From Niabella ginsenosidivorans (GTDB taxonomy: Bacteria > Bacteroidota > Bacteroidia > Chitinophagales > Chitinophagaceae), in NCBI RefSeq assembly GCF_001654455.1, contig NZ_CP015772.1:2418001-2482000 (forward strand): 64,000 bases of DNA, given 5' to 3'. The notes beneath the pieces were generated by a model, which did not search any database, was not told where the DNA came from, and was given only the letters and a program-made list of their open reading frames with translations. Shown here piece after piece: positions 26,805 to 35,122 of this stretch. Both the position numbers and the translations under genes were made by a program. The first letter of the stretch is position 1, and each line of letters starts with the position of its first letter.

Positions 26805-26826
26805 CTGATGAACCTGTTATTACAAT

Positions 26827-27522
26827 ATGAAAAAAGATGTTTCGCCCCCCTCCCTGAAGAACAGCATTCTTTACAAGTACATTTTACCGGAATGGGAACC
26901 GGTAATTGAAGCAGGTAAAGAACGCAGATTCTTTAAAAAAGGAGCTGTTATATTCAGGGAAGGCGATGCAGTGAAAGGTATTTTCTTCCTGGAAACAGGC
27001 AAGGTAAAAATTCACCAGCATTGGGGCAGGGAAAAAGAGCTCATCATCGGTTTTGCAAAACCCGGAGACATGATCGGCTACAGAGGACTGGGTAAGGATA
27101 AGTTGCAGCATTCGTCTGCAACAGCTTTGGAACCTACGGAAGTAGCATTTATAACAACCCGGTTGCTGGAAACCACTATTACGTTAAATCCCAGGCTATC
27201 TTATGCACTGATCAACTTTTATGCAAACGAGCTGCAGCTTACGGAAACCAGGATGCGGAATATGGCGCTTATGGAGGTAAAAGGCAGGATTGCTGAAAAT
27301 CTTTTATTATTAAGCCATCAGTTCGGCATCAATACAAAGGGATTTATCAATATCACCCTCACCAAACAGGACCTGGCTGCCTATACCGGTACTACATATG
27401 AAACACTTTCAAGGACCCTCCAGGAACTGAAAGCCGGAAAGCTTATTAAAACGGAGGGAAAATACATTGGTATTTTAAAAGAAAAGGAGCTCTTTTATAT
27501 TGCACATCCATACCATAAATAA
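26827..27522 (+). CDS. Crp/Fnr-family transcriptional regulator
   Basis: A 231-residue regulator. The cyclic-nucleotide-binding-type beta-roll is at about 25-130 (KKGAVIFREGDAVKGIFFLE, PGDMIGYRGL), the dimer helix at about 135-165, and the winged helix-turn-helix at about 175-225 (TKQDLAAYTGTTYETLSRTL). No N-terminal Cys cluster is present, so it is not an iron-sulfur FNR. The recognition helix (TTYETLSRTLQEL) is close to that of CRP/FNR proteins. A TATGA-N6-TCATA palindrome upstream suggests it controls itself, and the same site at the cbb3 locus suggests it regulates that oxidase. Ligand is unknown. Confidence 0.92.
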   Translation: MKKDVSPPSLKNSILYKYILPEWEPVIEAGKERRFFKKGAVIFREGDAVKGIFFLETGKVKIHQHWGREKELIIGFAKPGDMIGYRGLGKDKLQHSSATALEPTEVAFITTRLLETTITLNPRLSYALINFYANELQLTETRMRNMALMEVKGRIAENLLLLSHQFGINTKGFINITLTKQDLAAYTGTTYETLSRTLQELKAGKLIKTEGKYIGILKEKELFYIAHPYHK

Positions 27523-27600
27523 AACAAAGCCGCTTTTCCTCCGGTACTGCCAGCTCCTTTTGCTACCTTAATAAGCCGTTAAAGCCAGAACATTTTTTTT

Positions 27601-27626
27601 AAAAGTATGATATATGTCATACTTTT
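27601..27626. promoter_or_regulatory. Crp/Fnr-type operator with 10-base perfect arms
   Basis: An inverted repeat with arms AAAAGTATGA and TCATACTTTT and a 6-base spacer, containing the TATGA-N6-TCATA core. Its right arm overlaps a possible -7 element TACTTTTG (27620-27627), and the annotated ATG is 6 bases further on. That position would suit repression, or a start further downstream. Confidence 0.7.
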
Positions 27627-27631
27627 GAAGG

Positions 27632-28060
27632 ATGGAAACAGATATTTATACCTCATCAAAGATTTATACCCCCATGATGGCGGGGTTATTTGCAGGCTAT
27701 ATTGCCACTTTACTCAACCTTTTTTATGACGTTTTATTCAGGGATTATACCCAATTTCCCCTGCATGAGCTCGTCAATGTGTCTACCATTATCTTTGCCA
27801 CACTGTTCCTGCTTACCATAGCAGGAATTACTTATGCATTGTTTGAGCGGTTATCGTCAAAAGGCGGAATCTTATATACGATCTGCTCCGCGCTGTTTAC
27901 GGCGCTTTGTGTTGCAGGCGCCCTGCATGTACACCGTACAAATAACAATATACTCAATAACGGGTTTCATCACCTTTTACTGGGCATTGTTTTAATAACA
28001 GGTATTGCAGCAACTTTTGCCATCCCTTATCTGGTAAAACATAAAAACCTGTTTATTTAA
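27632..28060 (+). CDS. Four-helix membrane protein, probable member of the Crp-type regulon
   Basis: A 142-residue protein with four hydrophobic helices (MMAGLFAGYIATLLNLFYDV, STIIFATLFLLTIAGITYAL, ILYTICSALFTALCVAGALH, HLLLGIVLITGIAATFAIPY) and several His residues in loops (residues near 52, 107, 109, 121). No family is recognised. It lies 109 bases downstream of the Crp-type regulator and has its own perfect operator at the start. The ATG at 27632 is so close to the operator that Met15 (27674) is a plausible alternative start. Regulation shared with cbb3 genes suggests a role in low-oxygen life; this is inference. Confidence 0.75.
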   Translation: METDIYTSSKIYTPMMAGLFAGYIATLLNLFYDVLFRDYTQFPLHELVNVSTIIFATLFLLTIAGITYALFERLSSKGGILYTICSALFTALCVAGALHVHRTNNNILNNGFHHLLLGIVLITGIAATFAIPYLVKHKNLFI

Positions 28061-28492
28061 GGCACAAGCGTTATAGGCTAAAGAATAAGGCCTGTCAAAA
28101 GCTTTTTAAAGACCCCGATACCGCATATGGAGTCTCCGTTTCTCATCACCTTAAAAAGAGAAGCTGTCTTAAAAGAAAGAGGTCGTTATAAAATCCCGGG
28201 CCTTTTGGAGAAGCGGAACGCCGCCTGCCCGAAACTCCATGCCGGTGGGCAGTAAGGTATTCCTGCAATTACAGAGAATGTCCGGCTATGCTTCGCTGTT
28301 AATGGCAAATGCTGGAAGTTGCCGGAAATAAATCCACCTGAGGAACGTTATCCGAATCTCGCACCTGACCGGAGTTTTTGCTTCAAAAGCAAAACAGGCA
28401 CCGGGAATGCGATTTCTGATACGGCCTTCTATCCTTTATCCTTCAATTTAACAGAACAGGGATTATACTCTGTGATCTGTATCCGTACAGGA
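28061..28492. other. Intergenic stretch between convergent genes
   Basis: About 430 bases with no supported gene. A weak hairpin TTTTGCTT-CA-AAAGCAAAA occurs at about 28375-28393 and might end transcription; otherwise nothing is recognised. Confidence 0.4.
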
Positions 28493-29848
28493 TTATTTTT
28501 TCAGTTCCTTGATTTTGATGCTCCGGAAAGATACCCGGTTGCCATGATCCTGCAATAAGATATGTCCCTGCGGGGCCAGGCCAAAATTGGGCCACTCTTT
28601 ATATTTGCTTCTGGCAACCAAAGCCTCAAACTCGGCAGAACCGCGTTTGTATTCCAGCATTTTCCAGCCATTCAGCCAATGCTGTACCGTATTATCCGGG
28701 TAAACGATCACCATGCCCTTGTTCCATTCCCCAATCGGTTTACGGGCCCTGGGTTCCCTGTTGGATGTGATCATATCATAAAGAGAAGCCAGTGTACGGT
28801 TCCCGTTCACGCCCAGCTTTGCATCCGGATGGCGCTCATCATCCAGTATCTGGTATTCCAAACCGATAGCAGAGCCTCCGGTTTGTTCTTTTTCTGTTAC
28901 AAAATATTTTACACCACTGTTGGCGCCTTCTGTCAGTTTAAAATCAAATTCCAGTATAAAGGCGCTGTACTGATCTCTGGTCACAATATCGCCCCCGTTC
29001 TGCGCTTCCTTTCCTTCAGATGCCAGCACGGTCAGCTCCCCGTTATTCACTTCCCAGCCTTTTACAGGAAAAGTTGTTTTATGCGCTCCCCGCCAGCCAT
29101 TGGTAGTTTTACCATCAAACAATAAATGGAAGCCGTTCAGCTTTTCTGCTTCTGACAAATTATCCGGGATCATATTGACCACAAATATGTTATTGGGTTT
29201 TGAAGGCTTCAGATCTGTGGTTTTTATGCGAATATTTCTCCAGCGGATCTGCCGGCCCTCATCTTCTTTTTTCCTGATTCCATGCACCTGCAAAGCAATA
29301 AATCCCTTTGGTGTCATATCATCCACCAGGTAAGCGCAGGGGATCCCATTGACCCATGTACGTATCGTATTGCCAATGCATTCCAAATGTATTTTATTCC
29401 ACTGGCCCTGCCGGAAGGCTTTTTTTGCCGCGGGGTTCAGATCCAGCGTATACAGCCAATCCCTCCGGGCTTCATCATAAATACCGCCTGTCCACGCCCT
29501 GGCAGAAGGATCAATCTCAAACTGGTAGCCATGCACTCTCCCGTTCTTATAAGCGGCATTACTTTCACTGCGGAACTGGATGCCGGAGTTCATCGTGCTG
29601 TCTACCTTAAACTCCAGTTCAAGGAAAAAATCGCCATACTCCTCATTAGATGCCAGAAAAGAGTTGGGCTGGCCGTACACGGTTGTTCCAACGATCTCAC
29701 CGTTCTCAACGCGGTAGCTGGCCTTACCATTGAGCTGGCGCCACCCGGTCAGGTCTTTACCGTTAAAGAGTTGTTTCCATCCGGAACGCTGGGCATTTAA
29801 CAGGAATGAGCCTGATAAACAAAAGGCAAGGATCAATAATTTTTTCAT
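28493..29848 (-). CDS. Exported double-domain DUF1080 (3-keto-disaccharide hydrolase-type) protein
   Basis: A 451-residue protein with a Sec signal peptide (residues 1-19, cleavage after NAQ). It has two tandem DUF1080 jelly-roll domains: about 22-210 ([19 protein letters not shown] to [13 protein letters not shown]) and about 235-449 ([19 protein letters not shown] to [14 protein letters not shown]). DUF1080 proteins are concanavalin-like folds, some of which hydrolyse 3-keto-glycosides. It is divergent from a Tat-exported Gfo/Idh/MocA oxidoreductase, which could make 3-keto sugars. This suits an oxidise-then-hydrolyse glycoside pathway, inferred from context. Confidence 0.9.
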   Translation of the reverse strand: MKKLLILAFCLSGSFLLNAQRSGWKQLFNGKDLTGWRQLNGKASYRVENGEIVGTTVYGQPNSFLASNEEYGDFFLELEFKVDSTMNSGIQFRSESNAAYKNGRVHGYQFEIDPSARAWTGGIYDEARRDWLYTLDLNPAAKKAFRQGQWNKIHLECIGNTIRTWVNGIPCAYLVDDMTPKGFIALQVHGIRKKEDEGRQIRWRNIRIKTTDLKPSKPNNIFVVNMIPDNLSEAEKLNGFHLLFDGKTTNGWRGAHKTTFPVKGWEVNNGELTVLASEGKEAQNGGDIVTRDQYSAFILEFDFKLTEGANSGVKYFVTEKEQTGGSAIGLEYQILDDERHPDAKLGVNGNRTLASLYDMITSNREPRARKPIGEWNKGMVIVYPDNTVQHWLNGWKMLEYKRGSAEFEALVARSKYKEWPNFGLAPQGHILLQDHGNRVSFRSIKIKELKK

Positions 29849-30001
29849 CTTATAGAATCGTTTTTGGTACTAACTTATTTTAAGAGGTAATTGCTAAGGT
29901 AGCTGCTTTCACTCAAAAGAAAAGAATAAACTATTCAAACGTTTTCGTAAAAAGCCAATAAATAAAATCCCTATATTCGTCACTCATACAATTATTGCCA
30001 C

Positions 30002-31321
30002 ATGAGTACAAACAGAAGAGTCTTTATTAAAAATGCCGGGCTGGCTGCTATTGCAGCAGGAATCGGAACGGCCATTCCCATGGAACTTTTAGCCGCTGTT
30101 AAAAAGTCCGTTTCACCTAATGATAAGATCGGCATTGGCGTTATTGGTGTAAAAGGCATGGGTTGGGCGGATCTTTCATCCATGCTTAAAGTGCCCGAAA
30201 CACAATGCGTAGCGGTCTGCGATATTGATCAGAACATTCTGCAGCAACGGCTGGCAGATCTTTCAAAAATCAGCCCGCTGAAGCCGGCAGTTTATACGGA
30301 TTACCGGAAGCTGCTGCAGAATAAAGATGTGGATGTAGTGATCATTGGCACGCCGGACCACTGGCATTGTCTGATAATGACAGACGCCTGCGCAGCCGGA
30401 AAAGACATCTATTGCGAAAAGCCGCTGGCTAATTCAATTTATGAAACAGAGCAGATGGTAAAAGCAGCACAGCACTATAACCGGATCGTTCAGGTAGGTC
30501 AGTGGCAACGCAGCCAGCAACACTTTAAAGATGCCATCAGCTATGTACAATCAGGAAAGCTGGGAAAAATTGCATCCGCAAAAACATGGATGTATCGCGG
30601 AGGTTCAGTAGCCTTACCGGTAGTGCCCAACACACCGGTGCCTGCAGGGGTAGATTATACCATGTGGCTGGGCCCTGCCAGAAAACGGCCGTTCAATAAA
30701 AACCGGTTCCATTATGAGTTTCGCTGGTTCTGGGATTATGCCGGTGGGTTAATGACCGATTGGGGCGTTCATTTAATTGACATGGTATTGCTGGGCATGA
30801 AAGCTGAAGTACCGCTTTCCGTAATGGCAACCGGTGGCAAATTTGTATTTCCCGGAGATGCCAGGGAAACTCCTGACCTGCAGACCACTCTTTATGATTT
30901 TGGCAATTTCCAGATGAGCTGGGAGCATAATATGGCCACAGGCGTTGGCCTTTATAATATGCAGCACGGAATTGCATTTATCGGAGAGAACGGAACGCTG
31001 CTGTTAAACAGGGGCGGATGGGAAGTGCGGCCGGAAGATAAAAAACTGGAGCCGGTAGCCTGGCAAAAATCAGTAGATAACGGGCTGAATCTGCATACCT
31101 CCAATTTTATAAACGTAGTAAAGTCCAGGGAAAAAGAAGCACTGCACTGCCCGGTAGAAGCAGGTGCACGGGTGGCCATTAATAGTCATATGGGCAATAT
31201 TGCAGTGCGTACCGGGCAAAAAATTTACTGGGATAAAATAAAGAACCGGTTTAATAATACAGCGGCCAACCAACTGGTAAAACCCGTTTATCAAAACGGC
31301 TGGAAATTGCCCGCCTTTTAA
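30002..31321 (+). CDS. Tat-exported Gfo/Idh/MocA-family oxidoreductase
   Basis: A 439-residue NAD(P)-type oxidoreductase. A twin-arginine signal (NRRVFIKNAGLAAIAAGIG) leads into a Rossmann domain (KIGIGVIGVKGMGWADLSSM, about 43-160) with the family DVVIIGTPDHWHCLIMTDAC and CEKPLA motifs. The catalytic/substrate domain follows (DYAGGLMTDWGVHLIDMVLL, about 245-275). Tat export means it folds with cofactor in the cytoplasm before secretion. Relatives oxidise glycosides at C3. The divergent DUF1080 protein starts 153 bases away. Confidence 0.92.
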   Translation: MSTNRRVFIKNAGLAAIAAGIGTAIPMELLAAVKKSVSPNDKIGIGVIGVKGMGWADLSSMLKVPETQCVAVCDIDQNILQQRLADLSKISPLKPAVYTDYRKLLQNKDVDVVIIGTPDHWHCLIMTDACAAGKDIYCEKPLANSIYETEQMVKAAQHYNRIVQVGQWQRSQQHFKDAISYVQSGKLGKIASAKTWMYRGGSVALPVVPNTPVPAGVDYTMWLGPARKRPFNKNRFHYEFRWFWDYAGGLMTDWGVHLIDMVLLGMKAEVPLSVMATGGKFVFPGDARETPDLQTTLYDFGNFQMSWEHNMATGVGLYNMQHGIAFIGENGTLLLNRGGWEVRPEDKKLEPVAWQKSVDNGLNLHTSNFINVVKSREKEALHCPVEAGARVAINSHMGNIAVRTGQKIYWDKIKNRFNNTAANQLVKPVYQNGWKLPAF

Positions 31322-31327
31322 ATGTCC

Positions 31328-31335
31328 TATCTTTG
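31328..31335 (+). promoter_or_regulatory. -7 promoter element TATCTTTG
   Basis: TAnnTTTG, 14 bases before the lipoprotein ATG at 31350, so the transcript would have almost no leader. Confidence 0.55.
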
Positions 31336-31349
31336 CAGAAAGATCTTCT

Positions 31350-31769
31350 ATGAAGCATTTGCTTTCCGGGGCCTTATTATTTGTGGTTTTGGGTTGTACG
31401 GACAAAGCGTTGCCTGTAACCGGAGATGATAGCCGGGTCATAGACCTTCCTGTACATCAAAAAGCCGATTATAAGCAGGCTACTGTTAGCCTTTTGGATA
31501 TAAAAGAAAGCCGGTGCCCGATGAATGCCCGTTGCATCCGTGGCGGAGAGGCTATTGCAGATTTCCGTATCAGCGACCGGAGAAATACAGCCGACTTTTC
31601 TTTGTGCACCGGCCCCGATTGTCAGCGCCGGGATATAGAAAAAGCAGTAACCATTACATTAGGTAAGGAGCAATATCAGCTTGAACTACAAGCCATTACC
31701 CCTGACCCCACCGTAACATTGGAAAAGGGCATAAAAAAAGCAGTATTCCATATAAAAAAGATCCGCTAA
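31350..31769 (+). CDS. Lipoprotein with a Cys-rich SRCPxxxRCxRGGEA motif
   Basis: A 139-residue protein with a lipobox (MKHLLSGALLFVVLGC, acyl-Cys16). The core SRCPMNARCIRGGEAIADF and the later LCTGPDCQR are typical of small Bacteroidota lipoproteins in which the paired cysteines may form disulfides. Function is unknown. The stop is 1 base before the DCC-family gene, so the two are co-transcribed. Confidence 0.8.
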   Translation: MKHLLSGALLFVVLGCTDKALPVTGDDSRVIDLPVHQKADYKQATVSLLDIKESRCPMNARCIRGGEAIADFRISDRRNTADFSLCTGPDCQRRDIEKAVTITLGKEQYQLELQAITPDPTVTLEKGIKKAVFHIKKIR

Positions 31770-31770
31770 A

Positions 31771-32169
31771 ATGCTCCGGTCACCGCTTATACTATTTGAT
31801 GGCGAATGCAATTTATGCAACAGAGCCGTTCAGTTTATTGTAAAAAGGGATAAAAAAGCGTTTTACAGATTTGCATCGCTGCAGTCATCCGTTGGCCGCA
31901 GCCTTATGCAGCAATATGCGATCCCACTGGACTATAGTTCAATTGTGCTGATTGAAAACGGGAAAGCATACCTGAAATCGACAGCAGCACTGCGCGTAGC
32001 CCGCCACCTGACCGGTTTTTGGCCCCTGCTCTCTCTTTTCCTCGCAATTCCCCGGCCAATCCGCAACCAGGTATATGACATTGTAGCCCGCAACCGGTAC
32101 AAATGGTTTGGCAAAACAATGCACTGTATGGTTGCCCATCCGCAAATACAAAACAGGTTTCTTTCTTGA
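31771..32169 (+). CDS. DCC-family (DUF393) thiol-disulfide oxidoreductase-like protein
   Basis: A 132-residue protein with the family's signature near the N-terminus (ILFDGECNLCNRAVQFIVKR, Cys13 and Cys16 in an ECxxC arrangement). RDKKAFYRFASLQSSVGRSL and the C-terminal YDIVARNRYKWFGK complete the family pattern. DUF393 is thioredoxin-like; its physiological role is poorly known. It follows the lipoprotein gene directly. Confidence 0.9.
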   Translation: MLRSPLILFDGECNLCNRAVQFIVKRDKKAFYRFASLQSSVGRSLMQQYAIPLDYSSIVLIENGKAYLKSTAALRVARHLTGFWPLLSLFLAIPRPIRNQVYDIVARNRYKWFGKTMHCMVAHPQIQNRFLS

Positions 32170-32429
32170 AGAGGAGACCGGGGTGCCTGTTTTCAGGCAT
32201 TAGTTTATCAGAATTCAGACATGAGAATTGAGATATAAAACCTGCGGTCAGTTTTCAGTACTCACTCATCAGTAGCCAGTTATCACTTTTTAGCATCCAG
32301 CATCCTTGAACCGGCAGCCCGTCATCACAGCATTAAGAGGCCTCATTATAAGTGACTTTTTTGTCAGCCTGTTTTAGGCAGGAACAATCTGTTGATCATT
32401 GACCATGGACCATGAATTATTCCTCCCGC

Positions 32430-32807
32430 TCATGCCATGGAGGTCAGCCACCACACATTTCCAAAAGGGTCTTTAACGCCGCCGCTTAAACCATAATCCC
32501 GCTCTGCAATTTCATCAATCACTTCGCAGCCATTATTCAGCGCTTTACGCATGGTTTCCCTGGCATCCTCCACATAAACAAACAAATTAGCCGGGGCCGC
32601 GGCATATCCTTCGGTTACATTGGCGAACATAATATTACAGCCGTTGATCTGCACCTCTGCATGCATAATCTCCCTGCTGTCTTTATCACGATAGCTTTTA
32701 AACACTTCGGTTGCATTGAAAACGCGTTGCGTAAAGCCAATAAAATCTTCTGCATGTTGCAGAATAAGATAAGGCATCAAAGGCTGATGCCCTTTTGCTA
32801 TTTTCAT
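32430..32807 (-). CDS. VOC-superfamily (PhnB/glyoxalase-like) protein
   Basis: A 125-residue protein of the vicinal oxygen chelate fold with two beta-alpha-beta-beta-beta units: LMPYLILQHAEDFIGFTQRV to IMHAEVQINGCNIMF, and NLFVYVEDARETMRKALNN to GVKDPFGNVWWLTS. The ending is like PhnB-type proteins. No specific substrate is known. Start 32807 is chosen because the upstream 17 residues are not family-like. It is third in a likely operon with DoxX and a thioesterase, 31 bases after the thioesterase. Confidence 0.88.
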   Translation of the reverse strand: MKIAKGHQPLMPYLILQHAEDFIGFTQRVFNATEVFKSYRDKDSREIMHAEVQINGCNIMFANVTEGYAAAPANLFVYVEDARETMRKALNNGCEVIDEIAERDYGLSGGVKDPFGNVWWLTSMA

Positions 32808-32838
32808 AAAAATACTTTTATAAAAAACAAACCCGGCC

Positions 32839-33261
32839 TTACTTTGTTGTGTTCTCAAAAAAAGGCAATAATTGTTCCCGCAGTTTTTCCGGCATTAGGA
32901 CACGTTTCATGGTGACCGCCTCCATAAAATACAGAGTCACGTGTCCTTTTGCCAGCAGCTCCTTCTTTTCATTATACACTTCCTGATGAAAAGTAATACG
33001 GTGACCTTCCGGCAGCTCATGTAAATTGGCTGTAACCGTAATCAGCTCATCATATGTGGCCGGCCGGATGTACCTGCAATGAACTTCAATAACCGGCATA
33101 ATGATCCCCATCGCTTCCATAGAAGCATAGGTAAAGCCCAGCCCACGGATCGATTCCGTACGGGCTACTTCAAAATAATCAATATAATTACTGTGATATA
33201 CCACTCCCATTTTATCGGTATCGGCATATCTTACCCTGAATTGCGTTGCTGATGTAAACAT
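32839..33261 (-). CDS. Acyl-CoA thioesterase of the YbgC/4HBT hotdog family
   Basis: A 140-residue hotdog-fold protein with RYADTDKMGVVYHSNYIDYF, where Asp16 is the expected catalytic residue, followed by the long helix FEVARTESIRGLG and the strand HCRYIRPATYDELITV. It hydrolyses acyl-CoA thioesters; chain preference is unknown. It starts 5 bases after the DoxX stop. Confidence 0.9.
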   Translation of the reverse strand: MFTSATQFRVRYADTDKMGVVYHSNYIDYFEVARTESIRGLGFTYASMEAMGIIMPVIEVHCRYIRPATYDELITVTANLHELPEGHRITFHQEVYNEKKELLAKGHVTLYFMEAVTMKRVLMPEKLREQLLPFFENTTK

Positions 33262-33266
33262 GACAC

Positions 33267-33677
33267 TTATTTTCCTATAGCCCTGTCTGCACTATATTTC
33301 CCCGGCCCGGTGATCAGCAAAACCACAAAAATCACCAGGAAGATGCCTGCCAGTTCGCCCTTCCCAAAGAAATCGCCGCCATGCGCAAAAAACAGCGCCA
33401 CGCACATTGCAATAATTAAGGGAATGGTGGCCAGCCTGGTCAGCAGCCCGATAATAATCAGCAACCCGCAGAAAAATTCGGCAAAAATGGTCAGCCCCAA
33501 AGAGGCTTTCACTCCTATATGAAATGGGTCGGCAAATCCTTTTGCCGCCATTTCATTAAACCCTGTCAACTTCTGATACCCGTGGTTTAAAGCTATGGAT
33601 GCCCCGGCAGTAATTCTGAGGAGCAATAATGACAAAGCTACATTGCCATCCTTATATTTTGTGCTGATCAGTTTCAT
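33267..33677 (-). CDS. DoxX-family membrane protein
   Basis: A 136-residue protein with four hydrophobic helices (SLLLLRITAGASIALNHGYQ, SLGLTIFAEFFCGLLIIIGL, LATIPLIIAMCVALFFAHGG, ELAGIFLVIFVVLLITGPG). RITAGxxxxxHGYQK and GPGxxSxD at the end are DoxX family features. Start 33677 is preferred. First gene of the DoxX-thioesterase-VOC unit. Confidence 0.88.
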   Translation of the reverse strand: MKLISTKYKDGNVALSLLLLRITAGASIALNHGYQKLTGFNEMAAKGFADPFHIGVKASLGLTIFAEFFCGLLIIIGLLTRLATIPLIIAMCVALFFAHGGDFFGKGELAGIFLVIFVVLLITGPGKYSADRAIGK

Positions 33678-33923
33678 TGCAATTGTTTTTGAAACAAACA
33701 TAATCATATTTCTTTTTACAATGATCCCTTATGAAGAGAATTACATTTTAATGACCGGGAAACCGCGGTTCCGGTTATGAGCGGCCAGATCTCAGGTATT
33801 ACAGGCAGGGAATGAACAAGGAATCATAAGTGAGCTCCATACAGCAGCCGGTCCTTTTCAACGATTTTTCAAAAATATATTAACAGGAATTGTATATTCG
33901 TTCTTAAAAAAAAGCATTTCTAC

Positions 33924-34571
33924 ATGTTCTCATTATTAGCCACCTACCTGTATCAGCATAAAAAGCTGACCCTGCCGGGCATTGGTCATTTTGAATTGGT
34001 TCCCAAAAATGCCGCTGCAAGCTATGACAGTATTGAGGCGCCGGGCTGGACCATTCATTTTACTGAAAACAAAACAGCTGCATCCGACGAAAACCCCGAT
34101 AGCCTGTATCACTTTTTAAGCACTGAAGAAACATTGTCAAAAGAAGAAGCCCGGGAACAATTTGAAGAGTTTGCAAGGAACGTTCTTGTAAAGCTGAGCG
34201 ATAATGAAACCGTTCACTGGGAAGACGTTGGCATCCTCGAAAAACCGGATGAACGGATCGCATTTACGCCGGCAAATCAGGCGGCCTCAGTATTTACCGG
34301 CATCACCGCTCAGAAGATCAGCAGGGATCATACCGAAGTGAACCACCCCGTGCTGATGGGCGACAAAGAGACCAGTTCCGGTGAAATAAGAGCGCATTAT
34401 CTGCCGGAAACCGGATCCGGCAAAAATAATAAAACCGTATGGATCGTATTGGCCGTAGCTGTTATTGCTGCAACTGTATTTTTCCTGAAAAACGGATGCA
34501 CTTTACAGTCTGCCGGGAACCATCAAAAAGCCGGAATTCAAAAATCATCTGAAACCTATAAGCTGAAATAA
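33924..34571 (+). CDS. HU-CCDC81-type protein with a single C-terminal membrane helix
   Basis: A 215-residue protein. The N-terminal FSLLATYLYQHKKLTLPGIG is the wording of the bacterial CCDC81 HU-like domain (first HU-like unit about 1-60, second about 75-125, VLVKLSDNETVHWEDVGIL). A linker and one transmembrane helix follow (WIVLAVAVIAATVFFLK, about 171-187), then a short charged tail. In Bacteroidota such HU-like domains are often fused to SPOR or membrane segments and are thought to act at the envelope or divisome. No SPOR domain is present here. Confidence 0.8.
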   Translation: MFSLLATYLYQHKKLTLPGIGHFELVPKNAAASYDSIEAPGWTIHFTENKTAASDENPDSLYHFLSTEETLSKEEAREQFEEFARNVLVKLSDNETVHWEDVGILEKPDERIAFTPANQAASVFTGITAQKISRDHTEVNHPVLMGDKETSSGEIRAHYLPETGSGKNNKTVWIVLAVAVIAATVFFLKNGCTLQSAGNHQKAGIQKSSETYKLK

Positions 34572-34714
34572 CCGGCGTTTAGTTCCTGTTTGTCTGTATC
34601 ACTCTGCGGGAAGTTCAACTAACAGACATCGTGCATACACGCATTACCTGAAATTCCCGCTGAACACGCTGAATACACTGCCCCTATCTGTACTCCGTAG
34701 CTTCGGAAAATGAC

Positions 34715-34744
34715 ATAAAAAAAGCTGCCCCGGAAAGGACAGCT
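34715..34744 (-). terminator. Rho-independent terminator for the small membrane protein gene
   Basis: On the minus strand, AGCTGTCC-TTTCC-GGGGCAGCT pairs (one mismatch) and is followed by TTTTTTTA. It lies 22 bases after the stop of the 51-residue gene. Confidence 0.8.
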
Positions 34745-34765
34745 CCCTGATAAATTCAAAATAAA

Positions 34766-34921
34766 TTAAATAATGTCCATGGCCTTAACAAAAAAGGTGG
34801 TTACAAAGGGCAGTATCAATGTTAACCAGGGCCAGTGCGCGAAAATTGCAAACAGGAATGCTGCCGTTGAAATAAAAAACAGTATCCACATTAAACCCTT
34901 ATTCTTTGTTCCTTCTGCCAT
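34766..34921 (-). CDS. 51-residue small membrane protein
   Basis: A short gene on the minus strand encoding MAEGTKNKGLMWILFFISTA, continuing through AFLFAIFAHWPWLTLILPFV to a stop at 34766. Two closely spaced hydrophobic segments suggest a membrane hairpin. A strong terminator follows, and 200 bases separate it from malQ on the opposite strand. No family is recognised, but the hydrophobicity and the terminator make it credible. Confidence 0.7.
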   Translation of the reverse strand: MAEGTKNKGLMWILFFISTAAFLFAIFAHWPWLTLILPFVTTFFVKAMDII

Positions 34922-35122
34922 TGCTAAAAATTTTTACAAAAATAAGGGAACTGTTTTACACTAAAAAACCGCCCTAAAAAAATAACCGCCGCCTGTCAAA
35001 AAAATTGCGGAAAACCGGAAAATATTTTTGAATGTGTACCATCGACACATTACCTTTATAGAAATTTGACTACAATAACGAGGACTAAACCATTTTAAGT
35101 GCCATTGAAAGAAAAAACATTC

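Noticed and set aside
26827-27522. Calling the regulator an oxygen-sensing FNR
   Set aside because: No N-terminal cysteine cluster is present, so only the Crp/Fnr family assignment is supported.
28562-29125. A 187-codon frame opposite the DUF1080 gene
   Set aside because: It lies wholly inside a well-supported gene on the other strand and has no recognisable content.
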